From positions 1,116,001 through 1,180,000 of the forward strand of contig CP119311.1 in the NCBI GenBank assembly GCA_029202545.1: a stretch of DNA of 64,000 nt, written 5' to 3'. The translations under genes were made by a program, and so were the position numbers. This document shows, one piece after another, positions 16,536 to 23,811 of the stretch. Source of the DNA: Candidatus Pseudobacter hemicellulosilyticus. Lineage in GTDB: Bacteria; Bacteroidota; Bacteroidia; Chitinophagales; Chitinophagaceae. The notes beneath the pieces were generated by a model. The model made no database searches and was not told the origin of the DNA. It was given only the letters and a program-made list of their open reading frames with translations. Position 1 is the stretch's first letter. Every line of letters begins with the position of its first letter.

Positions 16536-16707
16536 TGTGGAGTGATGGAACTTTGGCAGACATGCCCTCTTGTCTCGGGGGTGGGGATCACAGGATAAAC
16601 GTAGTGTAATGCCGGGACCGCTTCGGCGGGACTGACTGGGGTTGACCACCACAGATTGCGCTATAGCTAACTGCCCCGTGGAGGTTCGAATCCTCCCTCT
16701 ACAGCCA
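16536..16707 (+). tRNA. tRNA-like RNA gene, 172 nt, with a 98-nt variable region
   Basis: The ends form a canonical tRNA: 7-bp acceptor stem (16536-16542 with 16697-16703, one G-U), U8, a 3-bp D stem (16545-16547 with 16561-16563) and a D loop with GG, a 5-bp anticodon stem (CCCTC with GGGGG), a 5-bp T stem (GGAGG/CCTCC) around TTCGAAT, then G73 and an encoded CCA. The anticodon loop TTGTCTC gives GUC (Asp), and G73, C38 and G2-C71 also agree with bacterial Asp identity elements. The D arm looks more like tRNA-Leu. Where a tRNA has 4-24 variable nucleotides, this has 98, folding as a GGGG/CCCC arm, a 9-bp stem (16602-16610 with 16655-16663) and a CCGC-TTCG-GCGG hairpin. It is not tmRNA (too short, wrong 5' half). 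Confidence 0.65.
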
Positions 16708-16727
16708 AATGTCTCTTTTTGATGTCA

Positions 16728-16760
16728 AACGGCCTGTTCACCGATGGTGAACAGGCCGTT
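16728..16760. terminator. 15-bp hairpin after the tRNA-like gene
   Basis: A perfect 15-bp stem (16728-16742 with 16746-16760) and a 3-nt loop, 20 nt after the CCA end. No clear T run follows, but the position between the RNA gene and trmB suggests a terminator. Confidence 0.6.
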
Positions 16761-16800
16761 GCCGTTTAAGGGGGATGAACCGAAAACCCCGCCCAATCCT

Positions 16801-16808
16801 TACTTTTG
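16801..16808 (+). promoter_or_regulatory. TAnnTTTG box directly ahead of trmB
   Basis: TACTTTTG is an exact match to the -7 consensus and ends 5 nt before the ATG at 16814, so the transcript would be leaderless or nearly so. It decides the start: the in-frame ATG at 16775 lies upstream of this box. Confidence 0.5.
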
Positions 16809-16813
16809 CGCCC

Positions 16814-17527
16814 ATGGGACAAAAGAAACTCAAGCGCTTTGCCGAAGTACTCACTTTTCCGAATGTATTGCAGTACCCGGAGAACATGCCGGGCAAATGG
16901 AAGGACTTCTTTAAAAATGAGCAGGCCATTGTACTGGAGCTGGCCTGCGGCAAAGGAGAATACGCGGTAGGCCTTGGAGAAAAGGATCCTGGTAAAAACT
17001 TCCTGGGCGTGGACGTGAAAGGCAACCGCATCTGGGTGGGCGCCAAAAAAGCCCTGCAACAGGGCCTGCATAATGTGGGATTTCTCCGCACCCAGATAGA
17101 CCGGATAGCCACTTATTTTGAACCCGGCGAAGTAGCAGAGATCTGGCTCACTTTCCCTGATCCCCAGCTACGGACCTCCCGGGCTAAAAAAAGACTGACC
17201 CACCCCAAATTCCTGTCCCTTTACCAGCAGTTCCTGCAGCCCGGCGGCAGTATCCACCTGAAAACAGATTCCCCCAGCCTATACCGTTTTACCAAATGGG
17301 TGATCCAGCTGCATGACCTGCCCCTGGTACAGGACATCAACGATGTGTACTCCCTGGCCGAAGTGCCGGAAGAACTGAGCATCAAGACCCATTATGAAGG
17401 ATTGGATATTGCCCAAAGCAGCAGGATCCATTACCTGCATTTCAGACTGCCCGCTACCCCCCTGCCCGATAAGGAAGCTGAATTAAAAGAACTGTTGCTT
17501 GAAGAAGAAACTGACAGAAGGCGTTGA
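16814..17527 (+). CDS. trmB: tRNA (guanine-N7-)-methyltransferase
   Basis: Methylates G46 in the variable loop of tRNAs with S-adenosylmethionine. The 237-residue protein carries the SAM-binding motif VLELACGKGEYAVG (about residues 36-49), GVDVKGNRIW, and the TrmB signature DPQLRTSRAKKRLTHPKFL (about 115-133), with the tRNA-binding lysines and arginines. The late FKTD-like motif LKTDSPSLYRF is also present. I start it at 16814, following the promoter box and giving the usual length. Its last 29 bases overlap the DUF5522 gene. A variable-loop methylase beside an RNA gene with a giant variable region is a curious coincidence; no link is shown. Confidence 0.95.
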   Translation: MGQKKLKRFAEVLTFPNVLQYPENMPGKWKDFFKNEQAIVLELACGKGEYAVGLGEKDPGKNFLGVDVKGNRIWVGAKKALQQGLHNVGFLRTQIDRIATYFEPGEVAEIWLTFPDPQLRTSRAKKRLTHPKFLSLYQQFLQPGGSIHLKTDSPSLYRFTKWVIQLHDLPLVQDINDVYSLAEVPEELSIKTHYEGLDIAQSSRIHYLHFRLPATPLPDKEAELKELLLEEETDRRR

Positions 17528-17702
17528 CTTTTATTATAACGAGCAGGGATACGTGGTATTGACCGCCAGCTATCACCTGGAAAGAGGTCATTGCTGTGGC
17601 AATGGCTGCCTGCATTGTCCCTATGCGTATAGCCAGGTACCCGAACCCCGCCGCTCCGAACTGTTAGCTAAAAGAAAAAACGATGGCCAGCAAAAAGACT
17701 AA
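17499..17702 (+). CDS. DUF5522 family cysteine-rich small protein
   Basis: A 67-residue protein of the DUF5522 type found across Bacteroidota. The pattern GVDFYYNEQGYVVLTASYHLERGHCCGNGCLHCPY holds four cysteines and a histidine in a compact arrangement (CCGNGCLHC), which suggests a bound metal or an iron-sulfur cluster. The function is unknown. The start overlaps the end of trmB by 29 bases, and its own end overlaps the alkyltransferase-like gene by 20, so the three genes are translated as one coupled unit. Confidence 0.85.
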   Translation: MKKKLTEGVDFYYNEQGYVVLTASYHLERGHCCGNGCLHCPYAYSQVPEPRRSELLAKRKNDGQQKD

Positions 17703-18210
17703 ACCTGCAGTAAGCCGCTCCACCCACGTCAGTGCAAAGAAGAAAAAAGCTACGCCGGTACCCGGAAAAGTTGGCCCTGCGCTGCCTTCCGGGAAGAAAA
17801 AAGCCGGCACTGCTCCTGCACGTGAAAAGAGCAGCTCCGCTCTGTCGAAAAAATTAAATACGGTTACACCCTCCGGCCAGCGGGACAGCAGCTTTTTTGA
17901 GCTGGTATTTGACGTTGCCCGGCAAATACCCCGCGGCAGGGTCACTTCCTATGGCGCTATTGCCGCGGCATTGGGCGCACGCTCTTCCTCCCGGATGGTA
18001 GGCTGGGCCATGAACCTGGCCGGCAGCGTAACGCCCAAAGTACCCGCCCACCGGGTAGTGAACAGGAACGGTATGTTGTCAGGTAAACATCATTTTGGTT
18101 CGCCCACCCGTATGCAGGAACTGCTGGAGAAAGAAGGGATCAGCGTAAAAGAGGACAAAGTGGTGGATTTCCAAAAACTGTTCTGGGATCCGGCGGACAT
18201 CATGCTTTGA
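17683..18210 (+). CDS. Alkyltransferase-like protein (MGMT fold, active cysteine replaced)
   Basis: The C-terminal two thirds (about residues 66-175) form the DNA-binding domain of O6-methylguanine methyltransferases: FDVARQIPRGRVTSYGAIAAALG with the arginine finger region, then VPAHRVVNRNG. In true methyltransferases the last motif is PCHRV; here alanine replaces the acceptor cysteine, as in alkyltransferase-like (ATL) proteins, which bind alkylated DNA and pass it to nucleotide excision repair. The first 65 residues are a disordered lysine/serine/proline-rich tail (KKTKPAVSRS, KKKKATP), unusual for ATLs and likely to bind DNA. It is the last gene of the trmB unit, overlapping DUF5522. Confidence 0.88.
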   Translation: MASKKTKPAVSRSTHVSAKKKKATPVPGKVGPALPSGKKKAGTAPAREKSSSALSKKLNTVTPSGQRDSSFFELVFDVARQIPRGRVTSYGAIAAALGARSSSRMVGWAMNLAGSVTPKVPAHRVVNRNGMLSGKHHFGSPTRMQELLEKEGISVKEDKVVDFQKLFWDPADIML

Positions 18211-18213
18211 TGA

Positions 18214-18699
18214 TCATTTCATGGAAGCGCTGAGTATTTCCATGAAATACTCTTTTATAGAGGGACCAAAATTATAGTACTGGTCAAAGTCTTTGCAAAT
18301 TGCCTCTTCCAACGCCACGATCTCCCTGTCGGAAAGTCCTATCTCCTGGCTGCTGGCCCACCTGAACAATTTGTTCAGCGGATGTTTTTTGTAGGCCGTG
18401 TACAGGAGCCTGGGCCCATCTTCCTCTGTGAACACCCCGTCAAAATACCAAAAAGAGATGCTGACAGCCCAGCCCACTATAAAATTCAGGTCCGCATCTT
18501 CAGCATACTGGGTTTTGAACTGGTGAGCTGCCCTGTATAATAGCGCAGCCAGATCGGCTTCAGGGAAACTCTCGCAATCTTCGCCTTCCAGGAGGGCATA
18601 CCATAACAGGAAAATTTCTTCTACCAATAAGGAATTGTCTCCGGGACGCCGGGCCTGATTTGCTTTTACATCAATCAACAGGTCATTGATGTTCAACAT
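18214..18699 (-). CDS. Conserved-looking acidic helical protein, unknown function
   Basis: A 161-residue soluble protein with no signal peptide, rich in acidic and aromatic residues and predicted to be mostly helical (LVEEIFLLWYALLEGEDCESF, FIVGWAVSISFWYFDGVF). I recognise no family. It stands 2 nt after the coiled-coil exported protein gene and in the same direction, so the two are probably cotranscribed. It is convergent with the ATL gene, 3 nt away. The normal composition and tight spacing make it a real gene. Confidence 0.7.
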   Translation of the reverse strand: MLNINDLLIDVKANQARRPGDNSLLVEEIFLLWYALLEGEDCESFPEADLAALLYRAAHQFKTQYAEDADLNFIVGWAVSISFWYFDGVFTEEDGPRLLYTAYKKHPLNKLFRWASSQEIGLSDREIVALEEAICKDFDQYYNFGPSIKEYFMEILSASMK

Positions 18700-18701
18700 A
18701 G

Positions 18702-20141
18702 CTAAAAGTTATAACCTACACGGAATTTGATTGCCTGTGTTTGTGGGAGCTGCTGGTAACTGAGGAAGTCCCAGAATAATTGCAGCCTGGTCTTTTTGAA
18801 GGTCTTGCTCTTCAGGGAAACAATCTTACTGATCCCCAGCAGACCGCTCTGCTGCCAGCCGTCCAGCGCCTTGATCTGCCCTATGGAGTTGAAGGGCTGC
18901 TGGTAGTTGTACTCAAATCCACCGGAAGCAAAGAAGCTGCCTTTCAGTTTAACATCCAGGAAAGACCTTAGTCCCACCCCTTCGCTGGACATGGAAATAT
19001 TACGGATATCACTACCCCAGCCTACTTTATAGCTGGCGCCTACCCCGATAATGCTTTTATCGCTGAGCTTATACCCAACGGACAGACCAATATCAGTTGT
19101 TGTGGGGAAGAAACTGGTGGATTTGGCGCTTTGTACATTGGTGCCGTATTCCAGGCGCTTCAGGAAACTTTTGGTCTTCTGGGTGTTGGGCTTGAAATCA
19201 GGCATATCTCCATCAGCGCCCGCGCCGCCAAGGTCATTGAGCTTGTCTTTAAGCTGGCTGAGCTGGCTTTGTGCGGCCTGCAGGTTCTGTTGCAACATGG
19301 CCTGTGCGTTGGGACCACCAGCGGCAATTCGGTCCTGGATCAGGGATTGTACACTGGCCCTGGTCTGCAAGCCGGCCAGGCTTTGCGGTGTTCCGCTATT
19401 GTCCGGCAACCGGAACAATCCCGCCAGCTCTGAATTCTTTTTGAAGAAGTCCTGGAAAGCAGGCAGTTTCTGTATCAGTCCCAGAGCCTTTTCCGTCAGC
19501 TTGCCCGGATCTTCCAGCATATTCTTGTATTCCTGCAACTGCTGACCATAGTAGTAGGCCTGCTGGTTGTACTTCTTCAGTTCTTTCATCATCCCCAGGT
19601 TACTGAGCTGCTCTTTCAGCTGCTGGCGACGGTCGCGCAGGATCTTTTTGATCTGCTCCGCCTGCTGCAGTTTGCCCTGCATGCCATTCACGGAACCCAG
19701 CGCATCCTGTATTTTACCGGTCAGCGCAGGGTTCTCCGGTAACAGGTCTTTTGTGGACGACAGGAATTTCAGGGAGGTCTTGAGTGAATCCAGCTGAGGA
19801 ATATATTGTCCCCCTTTTTTAGTCAGCTCAGCAGGCTCTTCCAGTTTGCGTTGCAGCGCAGCATACTTCTCTTCCACATTACCGAATACCTGTTCTGCTT
19901 TGAGGGAGTCTTTGCGGGCCAGCTTTTTCTTCATGCGGGCTTCCTGCTTTGCCAGCTTTTTGAGGGCTTTTTCAGAATCAGCAATGATCTTTTCTTCCAT
20001 TGCTGCGGATTGCTTCTGTACTTTATCCAGGAACCTGGTGGGAAAACTGGTGATGCGGGATAGGCCGGTAGGTTCATCCTGGGCTAAAAGGATAGTCGGT
20101 GTCAAGAACAACAGCACCAAGTATACGACTGAAAATTTCAT
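18702..20141 (-). CDS. Exported coiled-coil protein with outer-membrane-like C-terminal domain
   Basis: A 479-residue protein beginning with a Sec signal peptide (residues 1-20, ending LLAQDE). Residues about 35-310 are charged and heptad-like, with long coiled coils (KQSAAMEEKIIADSEKALKK, QQLKEQLSNLGMMKELKKYN). From about residue 330 the sequence changes to alternating polar/hydrophobic strands (TTDIGLSVGYKLSDKSIIGVGASYKVGW) ending in FRVGYNF with a terminal phenylalanine, as in outer-membrane beta barrels. It may span the periplasm from an outer-membrane anchor. No family was recognised; the 161-residue gene behind it is a likely partner. Confidence 0.75.
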   Translation of the reverse strand: MKFSVVYLVLLFLTPTILLAQDEPTGLSRITSFPTRFLDKVQKQSAAMEEKIIADSEKALKKLAKQEARMKKKLARKDSLKAEQVFGNVEEKYAALQRKLEEPAELTKKGGQYIPQLDSLKTSLKFLSSTKDLLPENPALTGKIQDALGSVNGMQGKLQQAEQIKKILRDRRQQLKEQLSNLGMMKELKKYNQQAYYYGQQLQEYKNMLEDPGKLTEKALGLIQKLPAFQDFFKKNSELAGLFRLPDNSGTPQSLAGLQTRASVQSLIQDRIAAGGPNAQAMLQQNLQAAQSQLSQLKDKLNDLGGAGADGDMPDFKPNTQKTKSFLKRLEYGTNVQSAKSTSFFPTTTDIGLSVGYKLSDKSIIGVGASYKVGWGSDIRNISMSSEGVGLRSFLDVKLKGSFFASGGFEYNYQQPFNSIGQIKALDGWQQSGLLGISKIVSLKSKTFKKTRLQLFWDFLSYQQLPQTQAIKFRVGYNF

Positions 20142-20496
20142 AGTCGGTCAGGGGGTTAAGGCAATGGTAAAAACCAGGAACATGCCTTCTATGGCAGACT
20201 GTGCGCGGTTTTGATAAAGATAGCAATTTTAAAACAGGGAAACCTGATTTTCCTCAACCGGCGGGTAGCTGTGCAGATTCAGCAGGTAACCGCGCCGGAT
20301 TACCTTGTAACCGTGTTACCTGATGGATAATAAAATCAGAGCCCAACCAGAAAAAGACGAAGAGATGTTATTCTGGCGGCAAAGGTATTGCACCTGAAGA
20401 CCCGAAACCTGTGAAAAATCCCCTATTTAACTGCTTTTATTCACGATCAGCAATGGGGGTTTTCAACGGGTTTTCCGGTGGCTCTATTGGAGGGAT
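20142..20496. other. Intergenic region without a gene
   Basis: About 355 bases between two minus-strand genes. A TACCTTTG box on the minus strand (20380-20387) could be a promoter for the coiled-coil protein with a leader of roughly 230 nt, but no TTG is found at 20-nt spacing. I see no RNA gene or clear terminator here. Confidence 0.4.
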
Positions 20497-20973
20497 TTAT
20501 TGTCCCTTTCCTTCCAGCTGTCCCAGATCAGCTTCGGTCAGCTGTAACAAAACAATAATATTCTGCTTGCGCGGCATAAAGAGGAGCAGGACCAGCAAAT
20601 GAAAACCGGCCAGGGCTACAAATGCGTAGTTGCCCACCATAAAAAAGCAAAGCAATGCCAGCATTGCCGGGGCGTCCATCAGGGCCCACCAGAGAAAGCA
20701 GGCGCTCATGTATAAACGTATCCGGCCGGCAGCAGGCCCATCGCTGTTCCTGGCAGCCAGTATTTTCCGTTTGAAGACATTGAAACCAACCACTGTGGCT
20801 GCAGCAGACAACAGGATCGTGATCACCTGTAAGGTGCGGTCCAACTCCGGTGCAAAAGGATGGTACATGCCTGTTTCCAGGGTAAGGATCCCCATTACCA
20901 GGAATAGCAGCAGACCGAATATCATACCCAGGTGTACCAGCCGCAGGGTTCTGAAATAATTTGGCAGGAGCAT
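20497..20973 (-). CDS. Small four-helix membrane protein, unknown function
   Basis: A 158-residue inner-membrane protein with four hydrophobic segments (about residues 13-32, 47-66, 87-108 and 112-131) and a short polar C-terminal tail. The family was not recognised. It lies 44 nt after the DUF420 gene in the same direction, at the end of the SCO-DUF420 set, which suggests a part in oxidase assembly or simply cotranscription with it. The start ATG at 20973 gives a normal N-terminus (MLLPNYFRTLRLVH). Confidence 0.72.
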   Translation of the reverse strand: MLLPNYFRTLRLVHLGMIFGLLLFLVMGILTLETGMYHPFAPELDRTLQVITILLSAAATVVGFNVFKRKILAARNSDGPAAGRIRLYMSACFLWWALMDAPAMLALLCFFMVGNYAFVALAGFHLLVLLLFMPRKQNIIVLLQLTEADLGQLEGKGQ

Positions 20974-21017
20974 AGGAGGGTTATTGAGGATGATAAAATG
21001 AATAGGGTAATGAGCCG

Positions 21018-21602
21018 CTATGCATAGTAAGGGCTGATCAGTATATAGACCAGCACACCGGTAGCAGCCACATACAACCAGATAGGCCAGGTGATCCTGG
21101 CCAGCTTACGGTGACGGGGCCATTCGGCAATCATACCCCGGTAAGCCGTGAACAGGACAAAGGGCAGGATAATGGCCGCCAGTGGGATATGGGTGGCCAG
21201 GATGATATAGTAGAAGGTGCGTAATCCACCCACAGTCGCTTTTTCATCAGCAGAAACGATGCCATCCAGGTTGGTATCGCCGAACCTGGTTTCGCCGGCA
21301 AACAGGTGGTGGCAGATATAGGATACCAGGAACAGGATGGAAAGCACCATGGCGGTCATCATGAGCTGCTTGTGCAGCTGGTAACGCCGCTGCTTAACCG
21401 TTACCAATCCGGCAATCAGCAGAATGGTCACCAGGGAATTGATGATGGCATTCAGTTTGGCAAAAAGATGTACATCAAAGCCCAGGTCCACTTTCACCTG
21501 TACACGGGAAAGCAGCACCACGGCAGCAAAGACCACGAAGGAGAATACGGCGATCAGCCAACGGGCCTGTCTGTCGTTTTTCCGGAGAACTGGAGGTAAC
21601 AT
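21018..21602 (-). CDS. DUF420 domain membrane protein
   Basis: A 194-residue protein with about five membrane helices, of the DUF420 (YozB-like) family that regularly accompanies cytochrome oxidase assembly genes in Bacteroidota and Bacillus. Conserved histidines lie in the membrane region (LHKQLMMTAM, YICHHLF, ATHIPLAAI), which could bind heme or copper. The stretch GDTNLDGIVSADEKATVGG between helices looks like a loop with a calcium-binding appearance. The start is 2 nt after the SCO gene stop, so translation is probably coupled. Its exact role in the family is not settled. Confidence 0.85.
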   Translation of the reverse strand: MLPPVLRKNDRQARWLIAVFSFVVFAAVVLLSRVQVKVDLGFDVHLFAKLNAIINSLVTILLIAGLVTVKQRRYQLHKQLMMTAMVLSILFLVSYICHHLFAGETRFGDTNLDGIVSADEKATVGGLRTFYYIILATHIPLAAIILPFVLFTAYRGMIAEWPRHRKLARITWPIWLYVAATGVLVYILISPYYA

Positions 21603-21604
21603 AA

Positions 21605-22417
21605 TTAATTCGGTTTTGCAGTTTTAGGTTTACGGGCAATACGGACAAAGATAGCCAGGGCCGCCAGGGCGATCAGGTAGGCCGGCCATAGGGATAATAA
21701 TTGTGCCAGGATGGGTGAGGGCTTGTTCTTGTCCTTTTCCAGCATCAGCAGCGTGAGGTCCTCAGCCAGTTTGGACAAAGACATATTGTCCAGTCCATTA
21801 TAGTAGCCCCTGATCACGCCTTTTTTGTCGATCAGGATAAACTTCTCCGTATGGATGAAATTGGAATCCACGCCTTCTCCATCCTGCAGACCGATCTTCA
21901 GCTCGTTGAGCGCATAATCGTAAATGGTTTTCTTGGGACCGGTGAGCATCCACCATACATCATGGTTCACCCCATTCTTGTCCGCATATTTTTTCAGCAC
22001 CGGCACCGAATCCCTTTCGGGGTCCACGCTGAAGGAAAGGAACTGTACAAAAGTGGTATCAATGCGCTTGGTGACGTCTTTCAGTTTCAGGCCATCCTGC
22101 AGGCCCTTCATATTATGGGTAAGCGCCGGGCAGATAGAAGGACAGCGGGTGAAGAAGAAATCGGCCACTATGATCTTGCCACGCAGGGAATCGATGGATA
22201 CAGCATTGCCCAGCTGGTTGGTGAGTGTAACATTGGGCAGCTGTCGCCACACGGTATCCGACACCAGTTTACCATCCACTACTTTTTCTGCTACGGAATC
22301 GTAATAATACCGGCGGGGCATATGTACTGCGTTCTGGCTCACGTTCTTTACAATGAAATAACTGGCCACGGGCAGCAGGATCGCAATGCACAACGCTAAA
22401 ATGGCTTTCTGGCTCAC
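21605..22417 (-). CDS. SCO1/SenC/PrrC family copper chaperone
   Basis: A 270-residue membrane-anchored thioredoxin-fold protein that delivers copper to the CuA site of cytochrome c oxidase subunit II. It has an N-terminal anchor (residues 5-24), the copper ligands CPSIC (in RCPSICPALTHNMKGLQ) and the third ligand histidine in NFIHTEKFIL. A second hydrophobic segment near the C-terminus (LSLWPAYLIALAALAIFVRIA) is an addition compared with classical Sco1. It begins a small transcription unit after the terminator of the oxidase operon (203 nt gap), so it can be controlled apart from the oxidase. Confidence 0.93.
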   Translation of the reverse strand: MSQKAILALCIAILLPVASYFIVKNVSQNAVHMPRRYYYDSVAEKVVDGKLVSDTVWRQLPNVTLTNQLGNAVSIDSLRGKIIVADFFFTRCPSICPALTHNMKGLQDGLKLKDVTKRIDTTFVQFLSFSVDPERDSVPVLKKYADKNGVNHDVWWMLTGPKKTIYDYALNELKIGLQDGEGVDSNFIHTEKFILIDKKGVIRGYYNGLDNMSLSKLAEDLTLLMLEKDKNKPSPILAQLLSLWPAYLIALAALAIFVRIARKPKTAKPN

Positions 22418-22565
22418 GGACTTACTTTTAGATGCGCAAAGGTACCACAGGAATACGGGTTATGGGGAATTTGGGGCAATTTTGTTTAGGCAGTAGCCGC
22501 AGGTTTAACTATTCCGAAGGCGCACCATCAGATCAATGGCGCAAGCTGTGCCCCTTGTAAAGGCA

Positions 22566-22597
22566 TAAAAAAAGGTTGTCCTTCCGGAACAACCTTT
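22566..22597 (-). terminator. Terminator of the ACIII-oxidase operon
   Basis: On the minus strand AAAGGTTGT pairs with ACAACCTTT around a small loop and is followed by seven T. It starts 23 nt after the stop of the subunit IV gene and marks the end of the 12-gene respiratory operon. The rest of the 22418-22620 gap shows nothing else. Confidence 0.88.
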
Positions 22598-22620
22598 CAA
22601 TTATTTTGCTGCTTGTGTTT

Positions 22621-23064
22621 TTAATGAACTGCACCGGGTTTCTCAGCTTCCTCATGACCATGGGCAGCCGGAGCTTGCTTGGCAGGCTCCGTGGTGTACT
22701 GCTTGTGATAAGGATCGTAGGTGTTGCGGAGGTTCTTGTAAGAATTGCCATCCCAGAGGAAAGCAATGATGAACCAGATGAACAGCAGGCAGGGCATAGC
22801 CACCGTCATGATCATATTCTTCAGCTCATGACGCAGGTGCATGAACTCAGCAATGATATAAAATGCTTTGGCCAGGGTGAAGATGATATACAGAACGTTG
22901 AACATCAGCTTCAGGGAAGGAAAATGCGGGGCAATGAACATACCAATGATCAGTTCCACGCAGGTGATCACCAGCAGGATCCAGAAGGTCCTCATGATGG
23001 CCTTCTTGTCAAAACCATGTTCCTCAGTATGTGCGGCAGTATGCGCTGTTTCGTTATGTGCCAT
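22621..23064 (-). CDS. Cytochrome c oxidase subunit IV family protein
   Basis: A 147-residue membrane protein of the bacterial subunit IV group (prokaryotic COX4-like, CtaF/CyoD relatives), a structural subunit of the heme-copper oxidase. Three hydrophobic helices are seen (about 27-47, 52-70 and 82-105), with histidine-rich ends: AHNETAHTAAHTEEHG at the N-terminus and AHGHEEAEKPGAVH at the C-terminus, which may hold copper. The ATG at 23064 is chosen because the longer frame runs back into the subunit III gene. It is the last gene of the operon before the terminator. Confidence 0.88.
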   Translation of the reverse strand: MAHNETAHTAAHTEEHGFDKKAIMRTFWILLVITCVELIIGMFIAPHFPSLKLMFNVLYIIFTLAKAFYIIAEFMHLRHELKNMIMTVAMPCLLFIWFIIAFLWDGNSYKNLRNTYDPYHKQYTTEPAKQAPAAHGHEEAEKPGAVH

Positions 23065-23102
23065 AATTAGTTTATTGCTGTTGAGACGTTGATCAATGTT
23101 GT

Positions 23103-23777
23103 TTAGAACAGGTAGAAGCAGGTGAATACAAATACCCATACCAGGTCTACAAAGTGCCAGTACAGACCGGCCTTCTCAATCATCAGGTAATGACCTCTTC
23201 TGTCAAATACGCCTTTGGCGGTCATGATCAGCATGATAACATTGATAATGACGCCCGAAAAAACGTGGAAGCCATGGAAGCCGGTGATGGTAAAGAAGAA
23301 GTTGGTGAAATTGGTAGAAGCCACAGAACCGTCGTGGTTCAGGAAGGGATTGCTGCCCCACCAGGCGCCCTGGTGATACAGGTGATACCATTCCCATACC
23401 TGGCAACCCAGGAAGGCGGCGCCGCCAAGGATAGTCCAGATCAGCCATTTCATCACACCTTTACGATCATTGGCATGTCCGGCGCCTACAGCCAGTACCA
23501 TGGTCACTGAGCTGGCGATGAGGATAAAGGTCATCACGCTCACAAATACCAGCGGCAGGTGTGTATGTCCTGCAAAAGGAAAGGACGAGAACACCTGGTT
23601 GGGGTCAGGCCAGCCATTGCTCGAAAAACGAACGGTGCCATATGAGATCAAAAACGCGCCGAAGGTGAAGGCATCACTCATCAGGAAATACCACATCATC
23701 ACCTTTCCGTATTCTACGTTAAAGGGACTCTTTCCACCTCCCCACCATTTTTGATTCGCCGCTACTGCTTGTGCCAT
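23103..23777 (-). CDS. ctaE: Cytochrome c oxidase subunit III
   Basis: A 224-residue integral membrane subunit of the aa3-type oxidase with about five to six helices. Subunit III signatures include WYFLMSDAFTFGAFLISYGTVRF at the start, ITGFHGFHVFSGVIINV and the ending GLYWHFVDLVWVFVFTCFYLF. The core enzyme does not need it for catalysis, but it steadies subunit I and the proton path. It is the second of two subunit III-type genes, 34 nt after the first. The pair probably replaces the larger single subunit III of other groups. Confidence 0.92.
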   Translation of the reverse strand: MAQAVAANQKWWGGGKSPFNVEYGKVMMWYFLMSDAFTFGAFLISYGTVRFSSNGWPDPNQVFSSFPFAGHTHLPLVFVSVMTFILIASSVTMVLAVGAGHANDRKGVMKWLIWTILGGAAFLGCQVWEWYHLYHQGAWWGSNPFLNHDGSVASTNFTNFFFTITGFHGFHVFSGVIINVIMLIMTAKGVFDRRGHYLMIEKAGLYWHFVDLVWVFVFTCFYLF

Positions 23778-23811
23778 GTTTCAGTATTAAGATATTATAT
23801 GAATGACGTTG

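Noticed and set aside
16577..16679. Group I or group II intron in a tRNA
   Set aside because: The insert is about 98 nt, too short for a self-splicing core, and lies in the variable region; I saw no P7 or domain V signature.
16536..16707. tmRNA (ssrA) interpretation of the tRNA-like gene
   Set aside because: It is about half the usual length, has a real D stem and anticodon stem, and lacks a tag reading frame ending in ALAA and pseudoknots. The mini-frame at 16609-16635 falls inside a GC hairpin and looks accidental.
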